A stretch of 64,000 nucleotides of DNA from positions 3,348,001 through 3,412,000 of the forward strand of contig NZ_CP080417.1 of the NCBI RefSeq assembly GCF_019457535.1, written 5' to 3'. Shown here piece after piece: positions 36,098 through 44,776 of the stretch. The notes under the pieces were generated by a model. It was not told where the DNA came from. It worked only from the letters and a program-made list of their open reading frames with translations, and searched no databases. How positions within the stretch are numbered: the stretch's first letter is position 1; every line of letters starts with the position of its first letter. Source of the stretch: Shewanella halotolerans. Lineage in GTDB: Bacteria > Pseudomonadota > Gammaproteobacteria > Enterobacterales > Shewanellaceae. The position numbers and the translations under genes were made by a program.

Positions 36098-36949
36098 ATG
36101 CCAGTCACTCATTGGGTCGGTGCCCATGTTAGCGCCGCCGGCGGTATCGCCAATGCGCCGCAGAACGCACAGAAGATAGGTGCCAATGCCTTTGCCCTGT
36201 TCACCAAGAATCAGAGACGCTGGCAGGCGGCGCCGCTCTGCCCTTCACAGATTGACGCCTTCAAGGCCAACTGCGAACAGGCCAATATTCGCCCCGATGC
36301 CATTCTGCCCCACGACAGCTACCTGATTAATCTTGGCCATCCAGATGAGGAGCAGCTAGCGCGCTCGCGAGAGGCCTTTCTCGACGAGATGCAGCGCTGC
36401 GAACAGATGGGATTGGCCCTACTCAACTTTCATCCCGGTAGTCATCTCAACAAGATAGGCATAGACGAGTGCCTGGCCCGCATCAGCGAATCGATCAACC
36501 TGGCACTGGATAAGACGCAAGGCGTCAGTGCCATCATAGAAAACACCGCAGGTCAGGGGTCAAACCTGGGCCATAGCTTCGAGCAGCTGGCGCAGATCAT
36601 CGACAAGGTAGAAGATAAGAGCCGAGTCGGTGTCTGTATCGACACCTGCCACATGTTTGCCGCCGGCTACGATTTAACCACTTTCGAGGCCTGTGAAGAG
36701 AGCTTCGGCCAATTTGATGCCATAGTGGGCAACCATTATCTTAAGGCAATGCACCTCAACGACAGCAAGACACCGCTGAACAGCCGGGTCGACAGGCACC
36801 ACTCCCTCGGCGCCGGTTATATAGGTATGGACGCCTTTAGCTATATCATGAAACATCCGGCGACCAGGCAGATCCCCCTCATATTAGAGACAATAGAACC
36901 TGAGATCTGGCCCCAAGAGATAAACTGGCTACGTAACCAGACACGCTAA
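36098..36949 (+). CDS. nfo: Endonuclease IV (AP endonuclease)
   Basis: 283 residues, full length. Tri-zinc TIM-barrel AP endonuclease for base-excision repair. Signatures: GAHVSAAGGIANAP, NFHPGSH, ENTAGQG, GVCIDTCHMFAAGYD, LKAMHLNDSK and DRHHSLGAGYIG supply the zinc ligands. AGGA ribosome site 4 bases before ATG. Its stop overlaps the stop of the convergent small lipoprotein gene by 3 bases. Confidence 0.96.
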   Translation: MPVTHWVGAHVSAAGGIANAPQNAQKIGANAFALFTKNQRRWQAAPLCPSQIDAFKANCEQANIRPDAILPHDSYLINLGHPDEEQLARSREAFLDEMQRCEQMGLALLNFHPGSHLNKIGIDECLARISESINLALDKTQGVSAIIENTAGQGSNLGHSFEQLAQIIDKVEDKSRVGVCIDTCHMFAAGYDLTTFEACEESFGQFDAIVGNHYLKAMHLNDSKTPLNSRVDRHHSLGAGYIGMDAFSYIMKHPATRQIPLILETIEPEIWPQEINWLRNQTR

Positions 36950-37245
36950 AGCAGGCACTTGTAGACCACGGCAATCACCCTGACCTGATTATCCCTGTCG
37001 AAGTGATCTTCCTGTAGCCAGACGATATGAGTGCCCTGCAGGGCCTCACCTTGCTGCTTGGCATTATCCTGCGCCGCCCTCAGCGGCGCCTCCCCTCTGC
37101 CTATCCCAGTCACCATGGCGAAGCTATCACAATGGGTCACCTCGAAATCATAGGCCTCATTGATTCGAGAATAGAGCTGTGGCTCATTTGAGGCGCAGGC
37201 GGTCAGTAAACAAAGGCCAGGTAAAATCACTCTAAGATGCAACAC
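36946..37245 (-). CDS. Small outer-membrane-type lipoprotein, RcsF/DUF4156-like
   Basis: 99 residues from a GTG at 37245; GTG at 37230 is an alternative that would shorten the signal peptide. A type II signal with lipobox LTAC (Cys17) is clear. The mature part has a cysteine near its start (THCDSF), an alanine-rich helix (RAAQDNAKQQGEAL), a strand motif HIVWLQE and a final strand with a cysteine (VVYKC). That pattern resembles RcsF/DUF4156 lipoproteins, but identity is uncertain. Converges on nfo with overlapping stops. Confidence 0.65.
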   Translation of the reverse strand: MLHLRVILPGLCLLTACASNEPQLYSRINEAYDFEVTHCDSFAMVTGIGRGEAPLRAAQDNAKQQGEALQGTHIVWLQEDHFDRDNQVRVIAVVYKCLL

Positions 37246-37445
37246 GTCACGGCTCTGTCAAATAATGGCTAAAGAAAAAGGCCTGTAAGATAAGTGATTT
37301 AGCACAACTTGGTTGTGATAATCATCACGCCGGTCTCAAGGTCATTGATACATTTGGCAACCTAGGTAATTGGCGCGATTCGATGCAAACGCCTTGCTGA
37401 TAATGCTAATAAAATACGGCGCAGAGGTTAGCAGCTGCCCCATCT

Positions 37446-37487
37446 AAACAACTGAATTGAAACAACTGGATTGTAACAACTGGATTG
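37446..37487. repeat. Three tandem 14-bp repeats
   Basis: Units at 37446-37459, 37460-37473 and 37474-37487 follow wAACAACTGrATTG with one or two differences. They lie in the 356-bp gene-free stretch between the lipoprotein gene and thrC, which otherwise holds the thr operon terminator and presumably the lipoprotein promoter. Confidence 0.85.
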
Positions 37488-37546
37488 ACAGAGCCTAATT
37501 GAACTAAAAAGCTGTGCTAAAAGATAAAACAGACAGAAGTGGGCAG

Positions 37547-37574
37547 AAAAAAGCCAAGGCACTATCGCCTTGGC
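37547..37574 (-). terminator. thrABC operon terminator
   Basis: 8-bp stem GCCAAGGC/GCCTTGGC (37553-37560, 37567-37574), 6-nt loop, A6 at 37547-37552 giving a U tract on the minus strand, 28 bases after thrC. Confidence 0.9.
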
Positions 37575-37601
37575 TGTTAAGCATAAATAACCAGGTAGAA
37601 G

Positions 37602-38885
37602 CTAAGCTAAGGTCTCAAACAGATGAGCCTTGAGGCGGGCAAAATCGGCAGGCAGTTCGGCCGACAGGATAGGCTTATCCTTCACCGCTTGTAGCTCAGG
37701 CGGCAGCTTCAGTTCGATATCCAGCGCCTCTTCCACCACCTCTTTAAACTTGGCGGGGTGGGCCGTACCGAGGAAGATCCCCTGCTCATCGGCCGACATG
37801 GTTAACGACAGCGCCTTAGCCGCAATCGCTGCGTGAGGCTCGGATAGATAACCGCCACGATAAAGCTCATCCAGCGCCTCCACCGTATCTTGCTCGGAGA
37901 GACCGACGCCCACCAATTCGCTCAGCGGCCAGTTCATCACCTCCATTATGGTCTCAACCCTGGGCCAGTTGCTCGGCTCGGCCACATCCATGGCATTCGA
38001 GAGGGTCGCGACGGTTGCCTTAGGCGACCACTGACCATCGGCCAGATAGCGCGGCACAGTATCGTTACTGTTGGTGGCCGCCACGAAACGTTTCACCGGC
38101 AGTCCCATCGCCTTGGCAAACAGACCCGCCGTCAGGTTGCCGAAATTACCGCTGGGTACAGCAATCACAGGATCGCCTTGGTTAGCCTGTTTAAACTGGG
38201 CAACCGCCTCGAAGTAGTAGCAGATCTGTGCCAGCAAGCGGCTGATGTTGATAGAGTTGGCCGAGTTAAGATGCAGGCCATCACGCACATCGCTGTCTTC
38301 GAAGGCGGCCTTAACCATATCCTGACAGGCATCGAAATCACTCTCCACCGCCACGGTATGAATATTATCGCCCAGGGTGGTAAACATCTTCTCCTGTAGC
38401 AGGCTGATCTTGCCCTTTGGATAGAGCACCACCACCTGCACCTTATCCAGCCCATAGAAGGCATCGGCCACGGCGGCGCCGGTATCACCCGAGGTGGCGG
38501 TCAATATGGTGAGTTTATCTTCCTGGGCCAGGCTATTGAGGCACTGAGCCATGAAGCGGGCGCCGAAGTCTTTAAATGCCAGGGTCGGGCCATGAAATAG
38601 TTCCAGGCAGAAACGTCTGTCATCTGCCTTGGTCAGCGGCAGCTCAAAATTAAAGGCGCGCTCCACCAGGCCATCCACCATCTCCTGACCCAGCTCGTCG
38701 GCCAACCAGGCACCTAAGATCGCCTTAGAGCGCGAAACAAAGTCCATCGCCAGCAGCGCATCGACATTATCTAACTTGGGGATAGAGACAGGAAAAAACA
38801 GGCCGCGATCTTTCCCCAGGCCCAGCTTGACCGCCTGAGTGAAACTAACCTTCTGTGAGGGGTGCTTTAAGTTATAGAGTTCCAT
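37602..38885 (-). CDS. thrC: Threonine synthase
   Basis: 427 residues, PLP enzyme converting O-phosphohomoserine to threonine. PLP lysine in HGPTLAFKDFGARF; phosphate-binding/PLP loops TATSGDTGAAVADAF and PSGNFGNL. Length as E. coli ThrC. Third gene of thrABC, 13 bases after thrB. Regulated with the operon by the upstream Thr/Ile leader attenuator. Confidence 0.96.
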   Translation of the reverse strand: MELYNLKHPSQKVSFTQAVKLGLGKDRGLFFPVSIPKLDNVDALLAMDFVSRSKAILGAWLADELGQEMVDGLVERAFNFELPLTKADDRRFCLELFHGPTLAFKDFGARFMAQCLNSLAQEDKLTILTATSGDTGAAVADAFYGLDKVQVVVLYPKGKISLLQEKMFTTLGDNIHTVAVESDFDACQDMVKAAFEDSDVRDGLHLNSANSINISRLLAQICYYFEAVAQFKQANQGDPVIAVPSGNFGNLTAGLFAKAMGLPVKRFVAATNSNDTVPRYLADGQWSPKATVATLSNAMDVAEPSNWPRVETIMEVMNWPLSELVGVGLSEQDTVEALDELYRGGYLSEPHAAIAAKALSLTMSADEQGIFLGTAHPAKFKEVVEEALDIELKLPPELQAVKDKPILSAELPADFARLKAHLFETLA

Positions 38886-38898
38886 ATTGATCCGCCTA

Positions 38899-39849
38899 TT
38901 AATCTAAAATTGCTGCATCTACACGGCGCGTGCCGAGCATATCGATTTGACATATATGGGAAAAACCCGCGCCGGAGGTGACATAGTTTGCATCCAGCCA
39001 GGCCTTGGCCTTATTAGCAGTCTCCAGGTTATCTGTCACAGAGAACAGCGTGGGGCCACTGCCCGAGATCCCCGTGGTGGCCATACCGAGCTCGTCTAAG
39101 GCCGCGCGCGCCTGCTCATAGCCGGGAATTTCCGAGGCGCGGTAAGGTTCGGCCAGCACATCTTTTAATACCTCTATGGCCAGCGTGGCATCCTGACGGT
39201 AACTGGCGTGTACGAATGCGCTCAGGTAGCGGCCAAAATCGATAGCCACCGACTTATCATACTGCGCCGGCAGCAATGCCCGCATCTTAGCGGTCGACAG
39301 GGAGATCCCAGGATAAGCCACAACCCAATACCAGTCTTTAAACACGGGCAGGCCCTGACACACGGCGCTAGGGGTATCCAGCATCAGCTGCATGCCGCCA
39401 AGGTAACAGGGCGCCACATTATCATAGTGGACCGAGCCGCTGATCTTGCCCTCAAACTCCCCCATCAGCCTCAGTAAGGCGTCGCTATCATAGGGCCTGT
39501 CGAAATGCTCGTTAAGGGCGTACAGGGCGGCGACCACAGAGCTGGCGCTGGAGCCAAGACCGCTCCCCACCGGCAGGTTCTTCTCTAAGGTCATGGCAAC
39601 GCCGGCGCGGCTACCTAGCTGCTCGAGAAAGAAACTCGCGCATTGGTAGACGATATTCTCTTCGCTGGCCGCCGGTAACTTGTCGGCCCAATGACCGGTC
39701 AGGGCAAGCGACACCCCATGGGGCGCCGATTCAATGGCGACGCGATCGCCGAGCAGGCTGCCATCTACCGGCGCCAAGGCGGCGCCCAGCAGATCGAAGC
39801 CGACTCCGACGTTACCCATGGAGGCCGGCGCATAAACCGTTAAACTCAT
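38899..39849 (-). CDS. thrB: Homoserine kinase
   Basis: 316 residues, GHMP kinase phosphorylating homoserine. Motifs: VYAPASMGNVGVGFDLLGAAL, the ATP loop LPVGSGLGSSASSVVA, and GISGSGPTLFSV. Its ATG overlaps the thrA stop (ATGA), so it is translationally coupled. Confidence 0.96.
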   Translation of the reverse strand: MSLTVYAPASMGNVGVGFDLLGAALAPVDGSLLGDRVAIESAPHGVSLALTGHWADKLPAASEENIVYQCASFFLEQLGSRAGVAMTLEKNLPVGSGLGSSASSVVAALYALNEHFDRPYDSDALLRLMGEFEGKISGSVHYDNVAPCYLGGMQLMLDTPSAVCQGLPVFKDWYWVVAYPGISLSTAKMRALLPAQYDKSVAIDFGRYLSAFVHASYRQDATLAIEVLKDVLAEPYRASEIPGYEQARAALDELGMATTGISGSGPTLFSVTDNLETANKAKAWLDANYVTSGAGFSHICQIDMLGTRRVDAAILD

Positions 39850-42314
39850 ACGCCCATCTCCCGCGTCCAGTTAAGGGTTCTCAACAGGTCGGCGAAGACA
39901 CCCGCCGCCGTCACCTCTGTGCCCGCGCCATAACCGCGCAGCACAAATGGGATCGGCTGATAGTAACGGCTATAGAAGGCCAATGCGTTCTCACCGCCCT
40001 TGACGCTGTAGAGGGGATCCATCGCATCCACCTCGGCGATCTTCACCCGGCAGCCCTCTTCATCTATCTGTCCCACATAACGAAGCACCTTACCGGCCGC
40101 CTTGGCGCTATTTACGCGCTGGGCAAGTTCACCATCAAGTGCGCTCAGGTTCGCCATAAAGGTCTCGACATCGCCAGAGGCGTCGAAATGACTCGGCAAG
40201 ACAGATTCTACCTGGATATCGCTCAGCTCTATCTGCATGCCTACCTCACGGGCAAGGATCAACACCTTTCTGGCCACGTCCATGCCGCTGAGATCGTCTC
40301 TGGGATCTGGCTCGGTAAAGCATTTCTCACGGGCGATACGTGTCGCCTCCGACAGGCTCATCCCCTCATCGAGCATACCGAAGATGTAGGAGAGTGAACC
40401 CGAGAGTATGCCGTTGAATTTCTGCAGCTTATCACCGGCGAACAACAGCTTCTTCAGGTTATCGATAACCGGCAGGCCTGCACCAACCGTGGTTTCATAG
40501 AGGAACTGGCGACGCTGATGCAAAGCTGTCTGTCTCAGGGCGCGGTAGTAGTCATAGTCACGGGTGTTGGCCTTCTTGTTAGGAGTAACCACATGCAGGC
40601 CGGCATTCATTACCGCAACATATTGGTCAGATACCGCTTCATTAGAGGTACAATCCACCAGCACAGGGTTTAGTAGCTGCTGATCTTTGGCCCAGGCGAG
40701 CATCTTATCCAAGTCACAGCCTTGCTGGCTGTCGGCCAGGAGTCCCTGCCAATGATTGAGATCTATCCCCTTGGCATCGAGCAGCATGTGGCGAGAGTTA
40801 GCCACGCCACAGACACGCACCGTAATGTGCTGGGCCTTCAACATCTCTGTCTGCTGCTTGATCTGCTCGAGCAGGCCGGCACCTACATTACCGCAGCCCA
40901 CCAGGAAGACATCCAGATAGTGCTGCACATCGAAGAAACTCTGATGACAGGCGGCGATGGCATGCTTGGTCTTACGCAGCTCGATAACCGCCGAGATGGA
41001 GCGCTCTGAGGAGCCTTGGGCGATAGCCACTATGTTGACATTGGCCTGGGCTAATGCCTGGAAGAATTTACCGGCGACTCCCTTGTGAGTGCGCATGCCG
41101 TCACCGATCAGTGAGACGATGGCCAGATTGTGGCGCATGGCGATCTGCTCGAGGATCTCGCTCTTAAGCTCCAACTCAAACTCCTGCTCCAGCGCCAGAC
41201 GCACCCGCTCGGCATCCTGGGTCGCCACACAGAAGCTGATGCTGTATTCCGAAGAGCTTTGAGTGATGAGGGAGACTGATACCCCGGAGCGGGAGATGGC
41301 GCCCAGGGTACGGCTTGCCATGCCCACCATGCCCTTCATGCCGGGACCGGCGATATCAAACATGGTCTGCTCGTCGAGATTAGAGATAGCCTTAACGTTC
41401 AGCCCTGTCTCGTCCACTTGATTCGACACTAAGGTGCCGGGCGCCTGAGGGTTGAAGCTGTTACGTATATAGCAAGGGATATGGTACTGGGCGATAGGGG
41501 CGATAGTCTTAGGATGTAGCACCTTGGCGCCGAAATAAGACAGCTCCATCGCCTCTTGATAACTGAGCTGAGTCAAAAGCTTGGCATCGGCGACGACGCG
41601 TGGGTCAGTGTTATAGACCCCATCCACGTCGGTCCAGATCTCGCAGCAGCTGGCATCGATACAGGCCGACAGCACGGCCGCCGAATAGTCTGAGCCGTTA
41701 CGGCCCAGGGTGACCACACGACCATCCTTATCGCCGGCAGTAAAGCCTGGCATCACCCACACCTGATGGGCATCGAGAGAAAGCTCGGCAAAACGCTGCT
41801 TGCTGGCAGCGATATCGACAACCGACTCCAGCGCCGGCCCGTGTGCCACAAACAGCTGTTGTGGCACCAGCTGATTGGCCGACACGCCCGCGGCCAACAT
41901 CAACTGCTCCATCAGCGCCGCAGAGAGGCGCTCGCCACCGACCACGATCTCGGCGCGAACGGAGTCGGGGCACTCACCCAGCAAGACCACGCCTTGCAGC
42001 TTGTCTTGCCAGTGCTTGAGCTGCGCCGCCAGAACAGCTTCTAGGCTATCGGACTGCTCGCCGCTCAGTACCTCACTGGCCGCCTGGCCATAGAGGGTCT
42101 TAAAGACCTCATGCACATGACTCAAGACGGGAGAGAAATCATCTCCGGCCACCGCCAGGTCGACCATCTCCAGCAAACCATTGGTCACGGTTGCCGGAGC
42201 GCTTAACACCACTGCCGTCGGCTGCTCTGCGGCCGAAGCCAAGACGATTTGCGCCGCACTACTAAACCTCTGCCAGTTGGCCAGCGAGGTACCACCGAAC
42301 TTCATTACCTTCAT
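39846..42314 (-). CDS. thrA: Bifunctional aspartokinase I / homoserine dehydrogenase I
   Basis: 822 residues. N-terminal aspartokinase (1 to about 460: MKVMKFGGTSLANWQRF, TLGRNGSDYSAAVL, two ACT-like domains for threonine feedback) and C-terminal homoserine dehydrogenase (DVFLVGCGNVGAGLLEQI, VTPNKKANT, ETTVGAGLPVI, GILSGSLSYIF, EPDPRDDLSGMDVARK). First and third steps of threonine/methionine synthesis from aspartate. Ribosome site GGAGAG before ATG 42314. Preceded by the attenuator and leader peptide. Confidence 0.97.
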   Translation of the reverse strand: MKVMKFGGTSLANWQRFSSAAQIVLASAAEQPTAVVLSAPATVTNGLLEMVDLAVAGDDFSPVLSHVHEVFKTLYGQAASEVLSGEQSDSLEAVLAAQLKHWQDKLQGVVLLGECPDSVRAEIVVGGERLSAALMEQLMLAAGVSANQLVPQQLFVAHGPALESVVDIAASKQRFAELSLDAHQVWVMPGFTAGDKDGRVVTLGRNGSDYSAAVLSACIDASCCEIWTDVDGVYNTDPRVVADAKLLTQLSYQEAMELSYFGAKVLHPKTIAPIAQYHIPCYIRNSFNPQAPGTLVSNQVDETGLNVKAISNLDEQTMFDIAGPGMKGMVGMASRTLGAISRSGVSVSLITQSSSEYSISFCVATQDAERVRLALEQEFELELKSEILEQIAMRHNLAIVSLIGDGMRTHKGVAGKFFQALAQANVNIVAIAQGSSERSISAVIELRKTKHAIAACHQSFFDVQHYLDVFLVGCGNVGAGLLEQIKQQTEMLKAQHITVRVCGVANSRHMLLDAKGIDLNHWQGLLADSQQGCDLDKMLAWAKDQQLLNPVLVDCTSNEAVSDQYVAVMNAGLHVVTPNKKANTRDYDYYRALRQTALHQRRQFLYETTVGAGLPVIDNLKKLLFAGDKLQKFNGILSGSLSYIFGMLDEGMSLSEATRIAREKCFTEPDPRDDLSGMDVARKVLILAREVGMQIELSDIQVESVLPSHFDASGDVETFMANLSALDGELAQRVNSAKAAGKVLRYVGQIDEEGCRVKIAEVDAMDPLYSVKGGENALAFYSRYYQPIPFVLRGYGAGTEVTAAGVFADLLRTLNWTREMGV

Positions 42315-42344
42315 CTTCTCTCCTTAGTACCGCGCCCCAGAAAC

Positions 42345-42374
42345 AAAAAAACCCGCTCCTTGATGGGGAGCGGG
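42345..42374 (-). terminator. thr operon attenuator
   Basis: 8-bp GC stem CCCGCTCC/GGAGCGGG (42352-42359, 42367-42374) with a U7 tract encoded at 42345-42351 on the minus strand, between thrL and thrA. It is an intrinsic terminator in the leader, as in the E. coli thr operon. Confidence 0.93.
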
Positions 42375-42408
42375 CTTAGTCATTTCAAATCATTTCTTTC
42401 GAGTATGC

Positions 42409-42480
42409 TTAGCCGGCCCCCACGCTGGTAATCGTGGTGGTTGTAATAATGGTGGTTACTACGAGATTAAGGCTAAACAT
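42409..42480 (-). CDS. thrL: thr operon leader peptide
   Basis: 23-codon ORF, ATG at 42480, TAA ending at 42409. The peptide starts MFSLNLVV, then a run TTIITTTTIT with threonine and isoleucine codons (7 Thr and 3 Ile in all), and ends SVGAG. E. coli ThrL has the same Thr/Ile-rich run and ends GAG. Ribosome stalling at scarce Thr- or Ile-tRNA would prevent attenuator formation and raise thrABC expression. The ribosome site is weak (AAGAA). Confidence 0.93.
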   Translation of the reverse strand: MFSLNLVVTTIITTTTITSVGAG

Positions 42481-42619
42481 TTAAATTCTTTTTTGTCGTA
42501 TCAAAACATATTCGTTGAAGTCTCTACAGAATTGCCTTTTTTGCCCCAAGGTGTCAACCCCTGAAATGAAACTTTATAAAAATACACTTTGGGCAGCGGG
42601 CGTGCCGCGGGCCTTAAAA

Positions 42620-42653
42620 TCAAATGACGAGAGATAGACTTCCTGTCATTTGA
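42620..42653. repeat. Inverted repeat in the thrL-slyD intergenic region
   Basis: Perfect 9-bp arms TCAAATGAC/GTCATTTGA (42620-42628, 42645-42653) with a 16-base loop, no T tract. It lies in the 551-bp gene-free stretch 42481-43031 between divergent thr and slyD, which is otherwise AT-rich and must hold both promoters. Function unknown. Confidence 0.6.
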
Positions 42654-43031
42654 GGGTGAATTAGACTTAACTTCACTGTCAAAACACCTTCATCAATTTG
42701 ACATATAAAGCACTATTAAACAGCAAGATAAAAAAATGCGAACAATCTAACTCAGTATAAAGCCTGGCTTTAATACAACTAACTCGCCTACCGAAATGAG
42801 AGACCCAAAATCTACTGTTAACCCACTAATTTAGCCACCAACAAAATAAAATATTTTCCCACAAATAGTGAATAACAAATCAAAATGAAATTATTAGACC
42901 TGCCCGCCTTCTCCCAAAGCCTAGGCTAATGAAAAAAAATTTACCGATTTTCCCTCAAGAAGCTGCGCTAGGTCATCGCCAAGGCAAACAAAGCGAGCTA
43001 AAATGCCGCCACATTCTGAATTGGAGGCGAT

Positions 43032-43646
43032 ATGATAATCACCCAACACAAAGCTGTTAGCATCCATTACCGCTTAACGAACCAGCAAGGTGAGTTGATC
43101 GAGAGTTCATTTGAAGGTGAGCCAATGCTTTACCTTCACGGTGCAGAAAACATGATCCCAGGCCTTGAGCAGGCGCTCGAAGGCAAAAGTGTTGGCGACA
43201 AGCTCGACGTTACCGTAGAAGCCGAGCTGGCTTACGGTCCTTACCACGATGGTTTACGCCAAGATGTCCCATTAGCAGCCTTCGGCGATATCGAAGATAT
43301 CGTGCCAGGCATGCGTTTTATCGCCGAAACAGAGATGGGCCAACGTCCGGTACAAGTCACCGAAGTGAAAGACGATGTGGTCGTCGTTGACGGTAACCAC
43401 CCACTCGCGGGTCAAACCCTTAACTTTAGCGTTGAAGTACTATCAGTACGCGACGCCAGCGCCGAAGAGATCGCCCATGGCCATATCCATGCGGCTGGCG
43501 GCTGTGGTAGCCACGAGCATAGCCATGAAGGTGGTTGCTGTGGCGGCGAAGGTCATGGCCACCATGGAGGTTGCTGTAGCGAAGATCCTGAGAAGCCAGC
43601 CAAAGAAGGTTGTGACGGCAACGGCGGTTGCGGCTGCCAGCACTAA
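43032..43646 (+). CDS. slyD: FKBP-type prolyl isomerase SlyD with metal-binding tail
   Basis: 204 residues. FKBP core with IF flap domain (VSIHYRLTNQQGELIESSFEGEP, GLEQALEGKSVGDKL, AYGPYHDGLRQDVP, VVDGNHPLAGQTLNF) followed from about residue 150 by a His/Cys-rich tail (HGHIHAAGGCGSHEHSHEGG, GHGHHGGCC). In E. coli this tail binds nickel and helps hydrogenase maturation. GGAGG ribosome site. Single gene with a terminator. Confidence 0.95.
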   Translation: MIITQHKAVSIHYRLTNQQGELIESSFEGEPMLYLHGAENMIPGLEQALEGKSVGDKLDVTVEAELAYGPYHDGLRQDVPLAAFGDIEDIVPGMRFIAETEMGQRPVQVTEVKDDVVVVDGNHPLAGQTLNFSVEVLSVRDASAEEIAHGHIHAAGGCGSHEHSHEGGCCGGEGHGHHGGCCSEDPEKPAKEGCDGNGGCGCQH

Positions 43647-43719
43647 GCTCTGACGCTAAGCACTCAATCTAAAGCCTTAGTTGGACGCAGGCGCGTCAGA
43701 CTCAGGTAGGATTCTGAAC

Positions 43720-43759
43720 AGAGTCGGCCACCTTTTATTAGGTGAAGCCGACTCTTTTA
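43720..43759 (+). terminator. slyD terminator
   Basis: 9-bp stem AGAGTCGGC/GCCGACTCT (43720-43728, 43747-43755) with an inner CACCT/AGGTG stem, followed by T4 and further T-rich sequence. Confidence 0.88.
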
Positions 43760-43814
43760 TTTTATGCTTCAAGACAGAATCAGCTCGCTGCGTATTAACG
43801 ATAAGGATATCGAC

Positions 43815-44195
43815 ATGATAGCTCAGCCCGTCTATGAAAAACTCCCTGCCATCTACCTGCTCATCGCAGCAAGTACCATATTGCTGAGCCCGGTGCCGCT
43901 TCCCGTGCTCTTAGCCGTGATAATCTTCCTGCTCGGCGCGCGTATCTTCAACATGCGCTCACAAAACCGGCGGAGCGACAATCCCAAGCGTCGCAGGCGC
44001 GGACTCTTGCCTGAGACCCTCTACAATATGCTGCCCTATGCATACCTGCTAGGCGCCCTATTTGTCTTTCGCCATGGCGACTCTAAATATCTGATGTTCG
44101 CCGGCGCAGGATTAGCCAGTTTCGCACTGTTTCGTCTGGCGCAGCGCCGCAGCTATCGCCAGCACCAACTACCCGTGACTATTCGGGTGATCTAG
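43815..44195 (+). CDS. Uncharacterised small inner-membrane protein
   Basis: 126 residues from the ATG at 43815, chosen because AAGGAT lies 7 bases upstream; the in-frame ATG at 43764 falls inside the slyD terminator T tract. Two hydrophobic segments near the start (IYLLIAASTILLS and PVLLAVIIFLLGARIF), a strongly basic loop (NRRSDNPKRRRR) and a further pair of segments (YAYLLGALFVF, LMFAGAGLASFALFRL). No family recognised. Confidence 0.7.
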   Translation: MIAQPVYEKLPAIYLLIAASTILLSPVPLPVLLAVIIFLLGARIFNMRSQNRRSDNPKRRRRGLLPETLYNMLPYAYLLGALFVFRHGDSKYLMFAGAGLASFALFRLAQRRSYRQHQLPVTIRVI

Positions 44196-44222
44196 TTAGA
44201 GAGCTTCCGGATAGAACTGCTA

Positions 44223-44254
44223 GTTAACAAACTGAGTCGTTAACAGACTGAGTC
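44223..44254. repeat. Tandem duplicated 16-bp repeat
   Basis: GTTAACAAACTGAGTC at 44223-44238 is followed directly by GTTAACAGACTGAGTC at 44239-44254 (15 of 16 identical), just downstream of trpR. Confidence 0.85.
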
Positions 44255-44270
44255 CTTAAAGAGCTTGCCG

Positions 44271-44624
44271 TTAGAGAATGAGCGCCTTGATGCGATCGCG
44301 CTGCTCTGCTGGCATATGTTTGAGGTAATTTGAACAACGAGTGATGGTGGCGATACTGATCTCGAACTCGGCGGCAATCTGTCGCTGGCTCATCTCTCCC
44401 AGCAGCAAGGCCTGAAACACCTTCAGCCGCCCGGCGATGGCGCTGCGCTCCTCTTCGGTGAGCAGCAAATCGAACAGATCCATCAAGGCGTCGGTGTCTT
44501 GATGGTTGACCACTTTCTCTAAAACCAGATCCCAATTTGCGCGCACTTTGGCTCCTAAGCTGTCATTGCCTACCAGTACAAGCAAGTGTACCAAGAAACC
44601 TGTCGCGCTGGCTATCTGGGCCAT
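44271..44624 (-). CDS. trpR: Trp operon repressor
   Basis: 117 residues, slightly longer than E. coli TrpR at the N-terminus. Helix-turn-helix and tryptophan-binding region: LLTEEERSAIAGRLKVFQAL, EMSQRQIAAEFEISIATITR with the conserved RCSN in place of RGSN. Binds DNA as a dimer with L-tryptophan to repress trp genes. Stand-alone. Divergent from the cytochrome c' gene. Confidence 0.9.
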   Translation of the reverse strand: MAQIASATGFLVHLLVLVGNDSLGAKVRANWDLVLEKVVNHQDTDALMDLFDLLLTEEERSAIAGRLKVFQALLLGEMSQRQIAAEFEISIATITRCSNYLKHMPAEQRDRIKALIL

Positions 44625-44776
44625 AGATGCTGTTAGTCGAGCGCCTAAGGGTTAGACACATTCGGACACATTTTGGCCGGTGTTTTACAGAAAAATCTAT
44701 AGTATCTGATAGTTAATTAAGATTAGAATGTTTGCGTTAGATCACATAAAACCACAAAGTAGTGAGAATGATTGCC

